A DNA stretch of 64,000 nt from Phyllobacterium brassicacearum (GCF_003010955.1 NZ_PGGO01000028.1:1-64000), one strand, 5' to 3'. Positions 45,081-54,705 are shown, counted from the stretch's first letter. Numbers and translations are program-made. Notes: generated from the sequence alone by a model not told the origin.

Positions 45081-45388
45081 CGCATTCCATAAGGCTCCCA
45101 GAGTTGATGTACTGGCGTTTCAAAAATGTCTTGGCGGTCTCTACCGCCGCATCGCTGCAGTAGGCATCGCGAACGCGCGGGCATGGTGGTCGGAGTCGGA
45201 GCAGTGGCGACATGCCGAGAATATCGGGCCGATGTTGTCGCCGCCAGATCGTTTTAATTCGACAGGGCATCGGGGCATTTGCAAAAAACGGTTCGCGACA
45301 TTCGTGAAAGGAAGATATATCTTGCTCATGGGGTTATACGTGGGCTGTCTCAGTCGCGGCGTGGTTCAGATGGGATCAGCTTCCTACC
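45081..45388. other. Intergenic stretch
   Basis: No gene is recognised upstream of the sensor kinase; no EcfG-type promoter is seen here. Confidence 0.45.
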
Positions 45389-46462
45389 ATGATCGACCTG
45401 CAGAATATCGAAGACGCGCAAAAGCTTGCACAGGCAATTGTCAACACAATTCCCGAGCCGTTTATCGTGCTTGATCGTGAAATTCGCGTGCTGGCTGCCA
45501 GCCGTTCATTTTACGAGACGTTCCAGGTCGATCCCGAAGAGACGCGGGGCCATTTGCTCTACTCGCTGGGGGACGGACAATGGGACATCCCTGCCCTTCG
45601 TGTCCTGCTCGAGACAATCACTCCCGAATGTGCCGCGATGGATGGCTTCGAGGTCGAGCATGACTTTCCCAATCTTGGCCGCAGGACCATGCTGCTGAAT
45701 GCTCGGACCGTCCTTTACGACGACAACACGACTTCCACCATCCTGCTTGCTTTTTCCGACGTCACCAGCCGCCGGGCGAACGAACGGGAAAAGGATGACC
45801 TTCTCAAGCAGACTGAAGAGCTGTTGCGTCAGAAGGACGTCCTGCTTCAGGAAATGCAGCACCGCGTCGCCAACAGCCTGCAGATCATTGCCAGCATCTT
45901 GCTGTTGAAGGCGCGGGCCGTCACGTCCGAGGAAACACGGCTGCATCTGCACGACGCCCATCAGCGCGTCATGTCGGTGGCCGAGGTGCAAAGGCACCTG
46001 CATACTTCCAACAGTATTGACCAGATTGAAGTCGGTTCTTACCTGACGAAGCTTTGCGGCAGCCTGGCCGCCTCGATGACCGGGGAAAGCAACCCCGTCA
46101 CGCTGGATGTAATGGCGGACGCGGGATGGATAGGATCAGACAAGGCCGTCAGCCTTGGCCTGATCGTGACCGAACTTGTTATCAACGCGATCAAATACGC
46201 TTTCCCATCAAACAAGTCCGGCGACCGGATCACTGTTACCTACGAGATTGACAAAGCGGACTGGAAACTCATCGTTTCTGACAATGGCGTGGGGAAAAAC
46301 ACTGTTACCGCCGGCGAAACCACGGGCGGATTCGGAACGGCCATTGTCCAGGCCCTGGTGAAGCAGCTCGATGCACGCATGGACATAACCAGCGGTACAG
46401 ATGGTACCAGCGTGTCCATCACCCGGGCAACCTTCACGTCTCGTAGGACACACGCTGCGTGA
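45389..46462 (+). CDS. PAS-HisKA_2 sensor histidine kinase
   Basis: A 357-residue soluble kinase. Residues ~12-130 form a PAS-like sensor ('AIVNTIPEPFIVLDREIRVL'). A HisKA_2 dimerisation helix follows with the phosphorylation site H158 ('LLQEMQHRVANSLQ'), then a HATPase domain with 'VTELVINAIKYAF' (N box) and 'VSDNGVGK' (G1). HisKA_2/HWE kinases are the class that controls the alphaproteobacterial general stress response through PhyR-type receivers. No response regulator gene is adjacent. Two EcfG promoters within 2 kb make a stress link plausible. Confidence 0.9.
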   Translation: MIDLQNIEDAQKLAQAIVNTIPEPFIVLDREIRVLAASRSFYETFQVDPEETRGHLLYSLGDGQWDIPALRVLLETITPECAAMDGFEVEHDFPNLGRRTMLLNARTVLYDDNTTSTILLAFSDVTSRRANEREKDDLLKQTEELLRQKDVLLQEMQHRVANSLQIIASILLLKARAVTSEETRLHLHDAHQRVMSVAEVQRHLHTSNSIDQIEVGSYLTKLCGSLAASMTGESNPVTLDVMADAGWIGSDKAVSLGLIVTELVINAIKYAFPSNKSGDRITVTYEIDKADWKLIVSDNGVGKNTVTAGETTGGFGTAIVQALVKQLDARMDITSGTDGTSVSITRATFTSRRTHAA

Positions 46463-47074
46463 ACCGTGTTTCCACCCGGAACAAGTCCCCTGTTTCCAGA
46501 AAATTCTGTCCTGATCACTGAACGACAGCCTCAAAAGACGCCTTCAAGGCCACATCCTTATGGCCAGCGGGAAGATTGCGGAAAACGTCCTGCCCCCTTG
46601 CGTTAGCTGACGATCCCAACTTGAAATAACCACATTGCGCGCCCATATAAGAACGGTCGACGAAGATAGTTCGGCCAGTTCTGCAAGCTCCTGATCGAGC
46701 GCAGATTTCGCTCCTGTAGCAATTCAAAGTTTGATCGCTGCTCTTTTTGCAGCCCGCCTATCGTCTGCCTGCAGCCGATGTATTCCAATATGACATGCTG
46801 CGCGGCCTTGCCGCAGCAGCCAACGGACCAATATGCAAATGATTACCGAACTGAACCGCACTACGGTGCGGCCGCCTCAAATTGATCGAGATACAATCAA
46901 CAACCCGCCGCGAATAATCGCCGCCACGTGTGAACATCAAGCTTCCGGCTTCACTCGAGAGGAACTACGCCAGATTGTAGCCGATCAGATTGATTGATCC
47001 CTGGTCGCGATTTCCTCCAAACCGGCAAGTTGCTCTCAACCAGCCCACAACAATATTAAAGGAGTGAGCCACCT
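46463..47074. other. Intergenic stretch
   Basis: No convincing gene over about 610 bp. Short minus-strand frames have no recognisable features. Confidence 0.4.
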
Positions 47075-47091
47075 AATGGCTCAAAATTTCA

Positions 47092-47331
47092 ATGAATATG
47101 AACCAATCCAGATCAGCAACAGAACCGCACGGGCATTCGATGCAGTCGGCTAAGAAAGCCACCGTCGCGCGCCATCAGGGCGCGCGACTGAACTATGAAC
47201 GCTATCTCGCGCAAGCCAGAACTCAAGCGCTTATCGGAAATCAAATCGAGGCAGAAAACTTCTACCAGCATGCCGAACATTATTTCCGGTCGTTCAACCA
47301 GAACGAAAACTCACGGAAATTGATAGCGTAA
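47092..47331 (+). CDS. Small DUF4167-like protein
   Basis: A 79-residue protein whose second half ('YERYLAQARTQALIGNQIEA' then 'ENFYQHAEHYFRSF') matches the N-terminal domain of DUF4167 proteins of rhizobia. Only this domain is present, whereas DUF4167 proteins are usually longer. The best ribosome site (AGGAG near 47060) suits an overlapping 25-codon frame from 47075 in another frame, so translation may be coupled or the true start may lie there after a frameshift. Confidence 0.6.
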   Translation: MNMNQSRSATEPHGHSMQSAKKATVARHQGARLNYERYLAQARTQALIGNQIEAENFYQHAEHYFRSFNQNENSRKLIA

Positions 47332-47386
47332 TTTTCGGCCTTGAACCAACGGGATAAATGCAATCACCTGCCATTCCCAACGCGCT

Positions 47387-48628
47387 TCAAATTTTACGCC
47401 TTCGCCTATCGAGATTCCTCATCACCGGGGTCACCGCAATGCCGTGTAGCACGATCGACCCAAGCACAACGAGAGATACCGTCACCCATAATAGTTCGGT
47501 TTTTTCGAATGCGGCTTGTCCGATCGCATAGGCGATATAATAAAATGAACCCAGACCGCGAATACCGAATATTGCAATCACCGCCTTCTCCTTTATCGGC
47601 AGCGAGGTTCTGATAAGGCCGAGCCATCCTGAGAGCGGCCGAACGACGAACAGAACGAGAAATGCCGCCGCGACCACTTTCCAGTCCAGCGCACGGAAAA
47701 CCGAGCCTTCCGCAATGGCTGCTCCAAAACAGACCAGCATTACCATCATCAGGAGGCGCTCTATCTGTTCGGCGAAAGCGTGCAAGTTTTCATGGTACCG
47801 GCTTTCTCTTTCCGCCGCTCTCAGGGTAAGGGCCGTCACGAACACGCCGACAAAACCGTATCCGTTGGCCATTTGGATCAAGCCGTAACTCACACAGGTG
47901 ATTCCCAGCGCGACGAATCCGTCGCCGGTGCGCGCGAGCTTGGTTCTGTTTGGAAGTCGGAATGTAAGAAAGCCGAGGAGTATTCCCGTAAGCCACCCCA
48001 AACCAACACCCGCGGCAAGCCTCCAGAACACATCAATGAGCAGCCAGTTGCGAAACCATGGTTCACCTGTGGCGGAAGCAAGTGCGATCGCAATGGAAAG
48101 ATGAACAAACGGAAAGCTTAATCCGTCATTCAGCCCGGCTTCTGAGGTCAGCGCAAAACGTACGTCACCTTCTTCTCCGGATTGCGGCGGCCCGACCTGA
48201 ACATCGCTGGCGAGCACTGGATCCGTTGGCGCAAGGGCTGAGGCGAGAAGCAGCGCTGACGCAAGTCCGAGTCCAAGCAGGCCCCAGCCAAGAAACGCAA
48301 TGCCGATGATTGTCAACGGCATGGCAATGGCGAGCAAGCGCCATGTTATGACCCAACTGCGCCAACCCATCGGTCGGTCGATTTTTAGTCCCGCCCCCAT
48401 GAGCGATATGATGACAACGAACTCCGTTGCTCGCTCGGTAATGTACCGGCTGTCGAACGGATTGGAGCCGACAATGCTCGAAAGTGGCGACCAGACAAAG
48501 AGAGCGCCAAACGCAATGCATATCATCGGGAGTGAGAGTGGTAATTCCTTCAGCACCATTGGAAGCCAGGCGGTCAACAAGACCACCATTCCGAACAATG
48601 CGAGTAGGATAATGTAGGTGTCCATCAA
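47387..48628 (-). CDS. Cation/proton antiporter (CPA1 type)
   Basis: A 413-residue protein with about 12 membrane helices. The ion-binding motifs of CPA1 antiporters are visible: 'ALAPTDPVLASDV' (TDP) and 'LTSEAGLNDGLSFPFV' (the ND helix). Such proteins exchange Na+ or K+ for H+ across the inner membrane and serve in pH and salt tolerance. The ATG at 48628 is followed by a second ATG codon. Monocistronic, with no close partner. Confidence 0.92.
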   Translation of the reverse strand: MMDTYIILLALFGMVVLLTAWLPMVLKELPLSLPMICIAFGALFVWSPLSSIVGSNPFDSRYITERATEFVVIISLMGAGLKIDRPMGWRSWVITWRLLAIAMPLTIIGIAFLGWGLLGLGLASALLLASALAPTDPVLASDVQVGPPQSGEEGDVRFALTSEAGLNDGLSFPFVHLSIAIALASATGEPWFRNWLLIDVFWRLAAGVGLGWLTGILLGFLTFRLPNRTKLARTGDGFVALGITCVSYGLIQMANGYGFVGVFVTALTLRAAERESRYHENLHAFAEQIERLLMMVMLVCFGAAIAEGSVFRALDWKVVAAAFLVLFVVRPLSGWLGLIRTSLPIKEKAVIAIFGIRGLGSFYYIAYAIGQAAFEKTELLWVTVSLVVLGSIVLHGIAVTPVMRNLDRRRRKI

Positions 48629-49087
48629 TGAATACTGACTGCTCTGAGTGAAAAAAGTTGGAACGACAACGGTTCGAAAAGCAATGTCACTACAACTATT
48701 TTCACAGTTGGTGGACCATGCAAGGAACCCACGTTAAACAAGCGTGGCAGCGATTCCTAAAGCCGTCCGGAACGCATGCAGCTTTCCCCATATCGCCATC
48801 AATTCGCGCGAAGTGGAACCTGCTTGTCCAGCGCTGATCGCCTTCAGGCGGTATTCCGTTGGCAGCAAGAAGACAAAGGACCGGTTAATTGTCTTGCCTC
48901 GGGCTGCACCAAGAGGCGACTGGGCGGAATCAAACTCCGATCTGTATCATCCGGTGGACATGTTTGGTTCAAACTCCAGTTCCGCAAGCACTGTCAGTTC
49001 GATTCTACCATCCACATCATCCTTCAGTTTATCTGAGTAGAATCCAAGTCTGGAAATTGTTACAACTCGGTGCGGAGGAGAAGTCCG
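48629..49087. other. Divergent intergenic region
   Basis: It lies between the antiporter and arginase-type genes. No gene or clear operator was found. GGAGGAG at 49073-49079 is the ribosome site of the next gene. Confidence 0.45.
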
Positions 49088-50020
49088 TTGACCAGACTCG
49101 ATCGACACTCGCACACAGCGCTGATCAGGGCCCCATCCAATCTCGGCCTGCGGCCTCTGCGCCCCGGCCACGAACCCGGTACGTGGCGAGCACCGCAGGT
49201 TTTGAGTGAAGCTGGACTGGTTGAGGCCCTCGAACCTGTCCGCGTCATTGATCTTACCCGACCCAAATATGATCCCGAAGTCCAACCCAACACACGACTG
49301 CTCAATGGTCAGACGATGCGCGACTTCAACCTGCTGCTTGCGGACACCGTTGCCGAGGTCGCCGGCGCAGGCCAATTTCCAGTCGTCGTCGGTGGCGACT
49401 GCTCGATCCTTCTCGGCGCCTTGGCTGGAATCCGCCGGTCTACGGCACTTTCCCTGGTACATATCGACGGACACAGCGATTTTCGACACCCTGGCAATTA
49501 TGATCCGTCCGTCTTGCTGGGTGCTGTCGCGGGGATGGACCTCGCGCTCGCGACAGGACGGGGGGAGCCGCTCATGACCGAATGGCCGGATGCACCAGCA
49601 CCGCTCGTACCTGAGGAGCAGGTGGTTCAGATCGGCGAACGCGAGGGGCGCGACGCTGACTTCGCATGGCCTGATGTGAACAAAACGGCCATTAATCGGC
49701 TGGACATCTTCACTTTGCAAGAATTGGGGGTGGGCGCAATCCTCATGCGAACAATTGAAACCATTGAGCAGAAATCTCGCTGGCCTTTCTGGGTGCATTT
49801 CGACGTCGACGTACTTGACCAAACGGTGATGCCCGCTGTTGACACGCCGGGCAGTCCGGGCGTCGATCCAGATCATCTCGTCTTTCTTTTGCGCAGGCTG
49901 CTTGCTGATGAGCGTTGTATTGGCCTCACGGTGACGATCTTTGATCCCGAGCTTGATATTGATGGCAGCTGTGCACGCCTGATCGTTTCCATATTGCGCG
50001 ACACATTTCGGGCTCAGTGA
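49088..50020 (+). CDS. Arginase/agmatinase-family hydrolase
   Basis: A 310-residue ureohydrolase-fold enzyme. The metal-binding signatures are complete: 'VVVGGDCSILLG', 'HIDGHSDFR' (D-x-H-x-D) and 'HFDVDVLD' (D-x-D). These hold a two-manganese centre that hydrolyses guanidino groups, giving urea from arginine, agmatine or related substrates. The substrate cannot be assigned. The TTG at 49088 is chosen over a GTG at 49070, because that GTG lies on the ribosome site (GGAGGAG) that fits the TTG. An IS6 element begins 13 bp after the stop. Confidence 0.9.
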   Translation: MTRLDRHSHTALIRAPSNLGLRPLRPGHEPGTWRAPQVLSEAGLVEALEPVRVIDLTRPKYDPEVQPNTRLLNGQTMRDFNLLLADTVAEVAGAGQFPVVVGGDCSILLGALAGIRRSTALSLVHIDGHSDFRHPGNYDPSVLLGAVAGMDLALATGRGEPLMTEWPDAPAPLVPEEQVVQIGEREGRDADFAWPDVNKTAINRLDIFTLQELGVGAILMRTIETIEQKSRWPFWVHFDVDVLDQTVMPAVDTPGSPGVDPDHLVFLLRRLLADERCIGLTVTIFDPELDIDGSCARLIVSILRDTFRAQ

Positions 50021-50033
50021 GTCAACATCAAGC

Positions 50034-50849
50034 GGCATCGTAACCTTAACTTGCGAGTAGATGTCACGCTGTCTTTGTTTGCAGTGTCATGCGGTTTTCA
50101 CGCATGCGATTTCCTGCCAGACTGTCATTGCAGCCTGCCGAAGTTGATGATGATCAGATGAAGAGAATTTGTTGCGGGGAATGTGGTGAAGGTTGGCAAT
50201 GGGGTCGTGGATAGAGATGAACCGCTGAAGCTGGCGGGTTGATTTAAAGCGCTTCATGATCCGTTCGCGTCGTCGTATTGGTTGATGCGAATTTTCTGCC
50301 CGGTTGTTTAATCCTTTGTGCTGGCGATGATCACAGGATGTCAGTCCGATCTGCGTGCAGGCTGCAGCATAGGAACCAAGCTTGTCGGTTATCATGACGC
50401 GAGGAGCGCAGCCACTTTTCGTGAGCAGTTTTCGGATCAAACGCTTGGCTGCCTTGGTGTCTCTGCGGCTTTGCACAAGGACTTCCAGCACGAAACCATC
50501 CTGATCGACGGCGCGCCATAGGAAGTGCTTCTTGCCATTGATCGAAATAACGGCTTCGTCGAGGTGCCACTTGTCACCGAGACGTGGTGTCCGACGGCGA
50601 ATCTTGTTGGCGTAATCCCGACCGAACTTTTCTGCCCACTGCCGTACCGTCTTGTGCGTGACGATAATTCCTTTGTAAGCCAGCATGTCTTCGACCATGC
50701 GAAAGCTTAAAGGAAAACGGAAGTACAGCCAGACCGCCTCGGCGATGATCTCGGCTGGAAAGCGATGGCGATGGTAAAGGGTAGTGCGAGCGTCGGTCAT
50801 GACGCATTGTCGTCAAGCAAAATTACTCGCAAGTTAAGGTTACGATGCC
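50034..50849 (-). mobile_element. IS6-family element, intact (copy at 50 kb)
   Basis: An 816-bp element with near-perfect inverted ends, starting GGCATCGTAACCTTAACTTG at the left and complementary at the right (27-bp match including GGCATC). One complete transposase gene. Flanking octamers differ (catcaagc, gaaccagt), so there is no target duplication. Confidence 0.9.
50087..50800 (-). CDS. IS6-family DDE transposase
   Basis: A 237-residue transposase of full length. Catalytic residues are D81 ('WHLDEAVISI'), D139 ('VMITDKLGSY') and E169 ('NNRAENSHQ'). It is very similar to the copy at 52283, differing at scattered residues. IS6 enzymes move by replicative transposition and form cointegrates, so same-oriented copies can mobilise the DNA between them. 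Confidence 0.93.
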   Translation of the reverse strand: MTDARTTLYHRHRFPAEIIAEAVWLYFRFPLSFRMVEDMLAYKGIIVTHKTVRQWAEKFGRDYANKIRRRTPRLGDKWHLDEAVISINGKKHFLWRAVDQDGFVLEVLVQSRRDTKAAKRLIRKLLTKSGCAPRVMITDKLGSYAAACTQIGLTSCDHRQHKGLNNRAENSHQPIRRRERIMKRFKSTRQLQRFISIHDPIANLHHIPRNKFSSSDHHQLRQAAMTVWQEIACVKTA

Positions 50850-51018
50850 GAACCAGTGGGGAAGGAACTGCGGCGAGCCGCTCACCTTTGTCTATCAGTA
50901 TTCGGGGTCGTGCACTCCGCCGGATCCTACGCCTACGCCTATTTGCCCGCCTGGTATGCGCCCTTGTCCGGGGCATGATTGCCTGACGCCTGGCATGGAG
51001 TGCCCTGCGATAAGGTGA
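50845..51018 (+). pseudogene. Cys/Pro-rich 3' gene remnant beside IS6
   Basis: Fifty-seven codons, beginning inside the IS6 end, encode 'CGEPLTFVYQYSGSCTPPDP' and 'CPPGMRPCPGHDCLTPGMEC'. The regular Cys and Pro pattern looks like the end of a secreted protein cut by the IS. The Cys/Pro style recalls the linker of the 621-residue protein at 57.6 kb. Not recognised. Confidence 0.35.
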
Positions 51019-51196
51019 AAGCGTCTTACAGGCCTGCTGGCCGAGATCAATTTGGAGAGCATAAAGAATTGTGGGGCACTTAATTTCGAAGATCCTCTGA
51101 TCGAGCCTGGATCGCGCGGCAAGATGTGCCTGCTTGCGGGCCACAGCCCAACTGCCTCACAGATCTTTATGTTCTGCTAAACAGCTTGAAAAGCTC

Positions 51197-51298
51197 AAGA
51201 CTTCGAAGCCTCCAATACCGGTCAAGCGAAAAGGGGCTGTTTTCGTTCTGCCAACCTTGATCGCTGAAGTTGAATTTCGTGCCTGGACGCAGGACGGT
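51197..51298 (+). pseudogene. DNA ligase D remnant
   Basis: About 34 codons read 'KTSKPPIPVKRKGAVFVLPT' and 'LIAEVEFRAWTQDG', the C-terminal OB-fold region of the LigD ligase domain. The rest is absent. From 51299 to 51640 no gene is seen. Confidence 0.6.
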
Positions 51299-51640
51299 AT
51301 TGGCAATCGGGGCATATGCCTGACGTTGGCCCGCAAGCAGACACGACCCAGTTGCCCTCATCGCTAAATACAACGCTTTGCACTTTAATACCCGGACCGG
51401 GCGACCATCTCGATTTCGTTCGCATGTCAGCCCATACCGGCATCATCGCTAACAGCCGGTGAACCGTTAATCATGAGAATGCCGAATTAGTGATTTCAAT
51501 GAGTTAGCTTGTACTTATTTTGAGTGCGTGCGCGCATTGAATAACAGTGGCAGATGAAGTGTTCAATGATGCGGTGGGATGGCAGGCGGTGATTTTGCGT
51601 CGAAGCTTGGGCCGTACAACCTTAAGAGGGAGTGAACGAT

Positions 51641-52012
51641 ATGAAATCAATACTCGTTGCAATGGGAATTGTTGCGGCCGGCAGCTTGTCTGCCTTTGCT
51701 GCTGAACCGGTCAAGATGATGGATACGAAGATGGGCAAGGTCATGACCACCCCCAAGGGCATGACACTCTACACGTTTGACAAGGATACGAAGGACAAAT
51801 CCAACTGTGACGCGAAATGCCTGAAGAACTGGCCGGCTTTCCATGCAGATGCAAAGGCCAAGGCCGAGGGTGAATGGACGCTTGTCAAAGATGCCGACGG
51901 CAAGGACATGTGGGCCTATGAAGGCAAGCCGCTCTATATGTTCGCGAAGGACAAGAAGGCCGGCGATATGACCGGCGACGGCGTTGGCGGAGTCTGGCAC
52001 CTCGCAAAATAA
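51641..52012 (+). CDS. Secreted-repeat (PF03640-like) protein
   Basis: A 123-residue protein with an N-terminal signal peptide (cut likely after 'SLSAFA', about residue 20) and two copies of the secreted-repeat pattern: 'MTLYTFDKDTKDKSNCDAKC' with 'LKNWPAF', and 'KPLYMFAKDKKAGDMTGDGV' with 'GGVWHLAK'. These small periplasmic proteins (COG4315) have unknown function. The ATG at 51641 has GGAG eight bases upstream. It is the only intact gene between two same-oriented IS6 copies, and a strong terminator follows. Confidence 0.85.
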   Translation: MKSILVAMGIVAAGSLSAFAAEPVKMMDTKMGKVMTTPKGMTLYTFDKDTKDKSNCDAKCLKNWPAFHADAKAKAEGEWTLVKDADGKDMWAYEGKPLYMFAKDKKAGDMTGDGVGGVWHLAK

Positions 52013-52035
52013 GGATTATTCATCGATCGAAAGAA

Positions 52036-52060
52036 GGGCGGCTCTTTTGGGCCGCCTTTA
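52036..52060 (+). terminator. Rho-independent terminator
   Basis: GGCGGC-tcttttgg-GCCGCC followed by TTTACTTT, 24 bases after the stop of the secreted-repeat gene. Confidence 0.8.
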
Positions 52061-52229
52061 CTTTGCGAGGACAATTGCAAGTCCTTGTCAAGGATGCTGA
52101 TCTTTGGCCATGAACCCGACGACGAAACGGAGGAAATCATGGCCTTGAGATCTTTGAGGCGTTGGTGCGTAGATAACTTCTGAACCGTCTCGAGATATCA
52201 CCGCCATTGAGCGGAATCGAACCGCAGAG

Positions 52230-53045
52230 GGTACCGTAACCTTAACTATCGCCAAGACGTAACGTTGTCTTTGATTGATGTGTTATGCGGTTTTCACGCG
52301 TGCGATCTCACGCCACACTGTCATTGCAGCCTGACGAAGTTGGCGATGAGTGGATGAAGAGAATTTGTTGCGGGGAAAGTGATGAAGGTTGGCAATGGGG
52401 TCGTGGATAGAGATGAACCGCTGAAGCTGTCGCGTTGATTTGAAGCGCTTCATCACCTGCTCTCGTCGTCGTATTGGTTGATGCGAATTCTCTGCCCGGT
52501 TGTTCAGTCCCTTATGCTGACGATGGTCGCAGGACGTCAGTCCGATCTGCCTGTTGGCCGCAGCATAGGATTTCAGTTTGTCGGTTATCATGACGCGAGG
52601 AGCGTAGCCATAGTTCGTGAGCAGTTTCCGGATCAACCGCTTGGCAGCCTTGGTGTCTCTGCGGCTTTGCACAAGGACTTCCAGTACGAAACCATCCTGA
52701 TCGACGGCACGCCATAGGAAGTGCTTCTTGCCATTGATCGAAACAACGGCTTCGTCAAGGTGCCACTTGTCACCTAGGCGTGGTGTGCGTCGGCGTATCT
52801 TGTTGGCGTAGTCCCGCCCGAACTTTTCTGCCCATTGCCTGACCGTCTTGTGCGTGACAATAATTCCTTTGTAAGCCAGCATGTCTTCTACCATGCGAAA
52901 GCTGAGCGGAAAGCGGAAGTACAGCCATACCGCTTCGGCGATGATCTCGGCTGGAAAACGATGACGATGGTAAAGGGAAGTGCGAACGTCGGTCATGCCG
53001 CATTGTCACCAAGCAAAATTACCCGCAAGTTAAGGTTACGGTACC
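52230..53045 (-). mobile_element. IS6-family element, intact (copy at 52 kb)
   Basis: 816 bp, the same length and orientation as the 50 kb copy. Ends read GGTACCGTAACCTTAACT inward from both sides at the tips. Flanking octamers differ (ccgcagag, cttagcca). A 25-bp stretch to the left ('cgccattgagcggaatcgaa') recurs at 19857. An IS5-like end motif (GCGTTGGTGC) lies at about 52159. Confidence 0.9.
52283..52996 (-). CDS. IS6-family DDE transposase
   Basis: A 237-residue transposase with an intact triad, D81, D139 ('VMITDKLKSY') and E169, and the same start as the 50 kb copy ('MTDVRTSLYHRHRFPAEIIA'). Differences from that copy are spread through the protein, so the two are not a very recent duplication. 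Confidence 0.93.
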   Translation of the reverse strand: MTDVRTSLYHRHRFPAEIIAEAVWLYFRFPLSFRMVEDMLAYKGIIVTHKTVRQWAEKFGRDYANKIRRRTPRLGDKWHLDEAVVSINGKKHFLWRAVDQDGFVLEVLVQSRRDTKAAKRLIRKLLTNYGYAPRVMITDKLKSYAAANRQIGLTSCDHRQHKGLNNRAENSHQPIRRREQVMKRFKSTRQLQRFISIHDPIANLHHFPRNKFSSSTHRQLRQAAMTVWREIARVKTA

Positions 53046-53159
53046 CTTAGCCACTGTAGGGCGCTCCCATTTAATGCCGGTTTCGTTGGAGGAACAGCTC
53101 CCTTACTGATACCAAATTTTCTGTAGCTGCGCTTCCAACGTTAGCTGGGCGACAACGAT

Positions 53160-53516
53160 GGAGTCATCGTGCCGCAGTTATTCGACGGTTTCCGGCGCTC
53201 TGGCTTCGACGGCGCGAACCCGAAGCCAGTCCAGGCCAGCAAACAGGGCCTCGAACTCGCATGGCTCAACGTCATCAAGCCATCCAGGTGAATGTGTGCT
53301 CTTCCAGCCGCTTGTAGGCCATCACAATACCGGTGCCATCCCAGTAGATCAGCTTCAAACGGTCTGCCTTGCGCGACCTGAACACGAAGACCGTTCCGGT
53401 GAACGGTACTTGCGCAGCTCGTTCTTCACCAGCGCCGCCAGCCCGTCATGGCCCTTGCGAAAGTCCACCGGCTCCGTCGCCACCATGATCCGCACGCGGT
53501 TTGACGGGAAGATCAT
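53160..53516 (-). pseudogene. IS66-family TnpB, frameshifted
   Basis: The start reads '[20 protein letters not shown]' and '[16 protein letters not shown]', the TnpB accessory protein of IS66. After about 40 codons the frame is lost, and continuing segments ('LIYWDGTGIVMAYKRLEEHT', 'FEALFAGLDWLRVRA') appear in other frames. Non-functional. Confidence 0.75.
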
Positions 53517-53896
53517 GCCGAGGCCGCAAACGCACGCGCAACAGCCACGATCCGGGCGGTCGACGCGCCTTCCTCCAGACGGATGATGACAGGACCGACG
53601 ATGATCTCGGGGCGGCTGACTTCTCTAATCGGCGGCGCGGCATCACACGTCTCGACAACCATCGCCGCGAATTCCACCGCATCCTCGGGCGCAGGCAAAC
53701 CAACTTGCCCTGCCGCGCCATCGTGCGCCACGAAGAAAGGTGGTGCGGCTTCAGCCCATAACGCTCCGCCACTTCGTTCACCGTCACGCCCGGCCGCAAA
53801 CTGCCGATACGACCGCGCCTTCAACTCATCCGGCCAGTGGCGATGCCCTTCACGTCTGGCCCTGCCGGTCGTGAAAATCTCCAGCGTAGTCTCCAT
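53513..53896 (-). pseudogene. IS66-family TnpA, frameshifted
   Basis: N-terminal 'METTLEIFTTGRARREGHRH' and 'WPDELKAR', then the helix-turn-helix ('[20 protein letters not shown]') in another frame, then '[20 protein letters not shown]' back in the first frame. At least two frameshifts are needed. The large TnpC transposase is absent. Confidence 0.75.
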
Positions 53897-53968
53897 GGAG
53901 AAACTCCCTTCGTTCATCCATGGAAAGCCGATCGCAGATCATGGCAAACCGAGCAACGTGGGGCAAGG

Positions 53969-54598
53969 TTACTTTCCATCGCCTTCGAGGATTTCACGCG
54001 ATTCAAGCACCTTGTCGATAAGCCCAAACTCAAGTGATTCCTGAGCCGTCATGAAGTGATCGCGGTCCAGTGTCCGCTCGATTGTATCGTAGTCCCGACC
54101 CGTGTGCTTGACGTAGATCTCGTTCAGGCGGCGCTTCAACTTGATGATGTCCTGGGCGTGACGTTCGATATCGGACGCCTGTCCTTGGAAACCGCCCGAG
54201 GGCTGGTGCAACATCATGCGGGCGTTCGGCAGCACAAAACGCATGTCCTTTTCACCGGCCGTCAAGAGAAGCGAACCCATGGAAGCAGCTTGGCCGAAGC
54301 AGAGTGTTGACACAGCCGGACGGATAAACTGCATCGTGTCGTAGATCGCCATGCCGGAGGTCACGACACCGCCTGGCGAGTTGATGTACATGTTGATTTC
54401 TTTTTTCGGATTTTCCGATTCGAGGAAGAGCAGCTGCGCGCAAATCAGCGTCGCCATGCCATCCTCAATCGGTCCGGTAATGAAAATGATGCGTTCTTTC
54501 AGCAGGCGCGAGAAAATATCATAGGCCCGCTCGCCCCGATTGGTCTGTTCGACGACCATTGGTACGAGGTTCATAGCTGTTTCAATTGGATCTCTCAT
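53969..54598 (-). CDS. clpP: ATP-dependent Clp protease proteolytic subunit
   Basis: A 209-residue ClpP. The serine protease triad is S106 ('[11 protein letters not shown]'), H131 ('MMLHQPSGG') and D180; the spacing (25 and 49 residues) equals that of E. coli ClpP. It forms a tetradecameric barrel that degrades proteins fed by ClpA/ClpX. No clpX or other chaperone gene is adjacent, and the gene lies between IS66 debris and an IS5 fragment, so it is probably an extra ClpP copy of the accessory genome; rhizobia often have several. Confidence 0.95.
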   Translation of the reverse strand: MRDPIETAMNLVPMVVEQTNRGERAYDIFSRLLKERIIFITGPIEDGMATLICAQLLFLESENPKKEINMYINSPGGVVTSGMAIYDTMQFIRPAVSTLCFGQAASMGSLLLTAGEKDMRFVLPNARMMLHQPSGGFQGQASDIERHAQDIIKLKRRLNEIYVKHTGRDYDTIERTLDRDHFMTAQESLEFGLIDKVLESREILEGDGK

Positions 54599-54705
54599 CG
54601 GTGGGCCTCAGCGTTTGGGGAATAAGGGGTTCAAATGCCCCAGATTCGTGGACTACTATTTCGATAGATAGGGCGTTGCCACCCGTTTCCGCAAGATGTT
54701 CCGGG

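Noticed and set aside
48947-50038. A 363-codon minus-strand open frame.
   Set aside because: It lies opposite the arginase-family gene, whose metal-binding motifs are intact. The minus-strand product has no recognisable pattern.
50797-51144. A 115-codon basic minus-strand open frame next to IS6.
   Set aside because: It runs through the IS end and is opposite the Cys/Pro-rich remnant. The Arg-rich composition is typical of a shadow frame.
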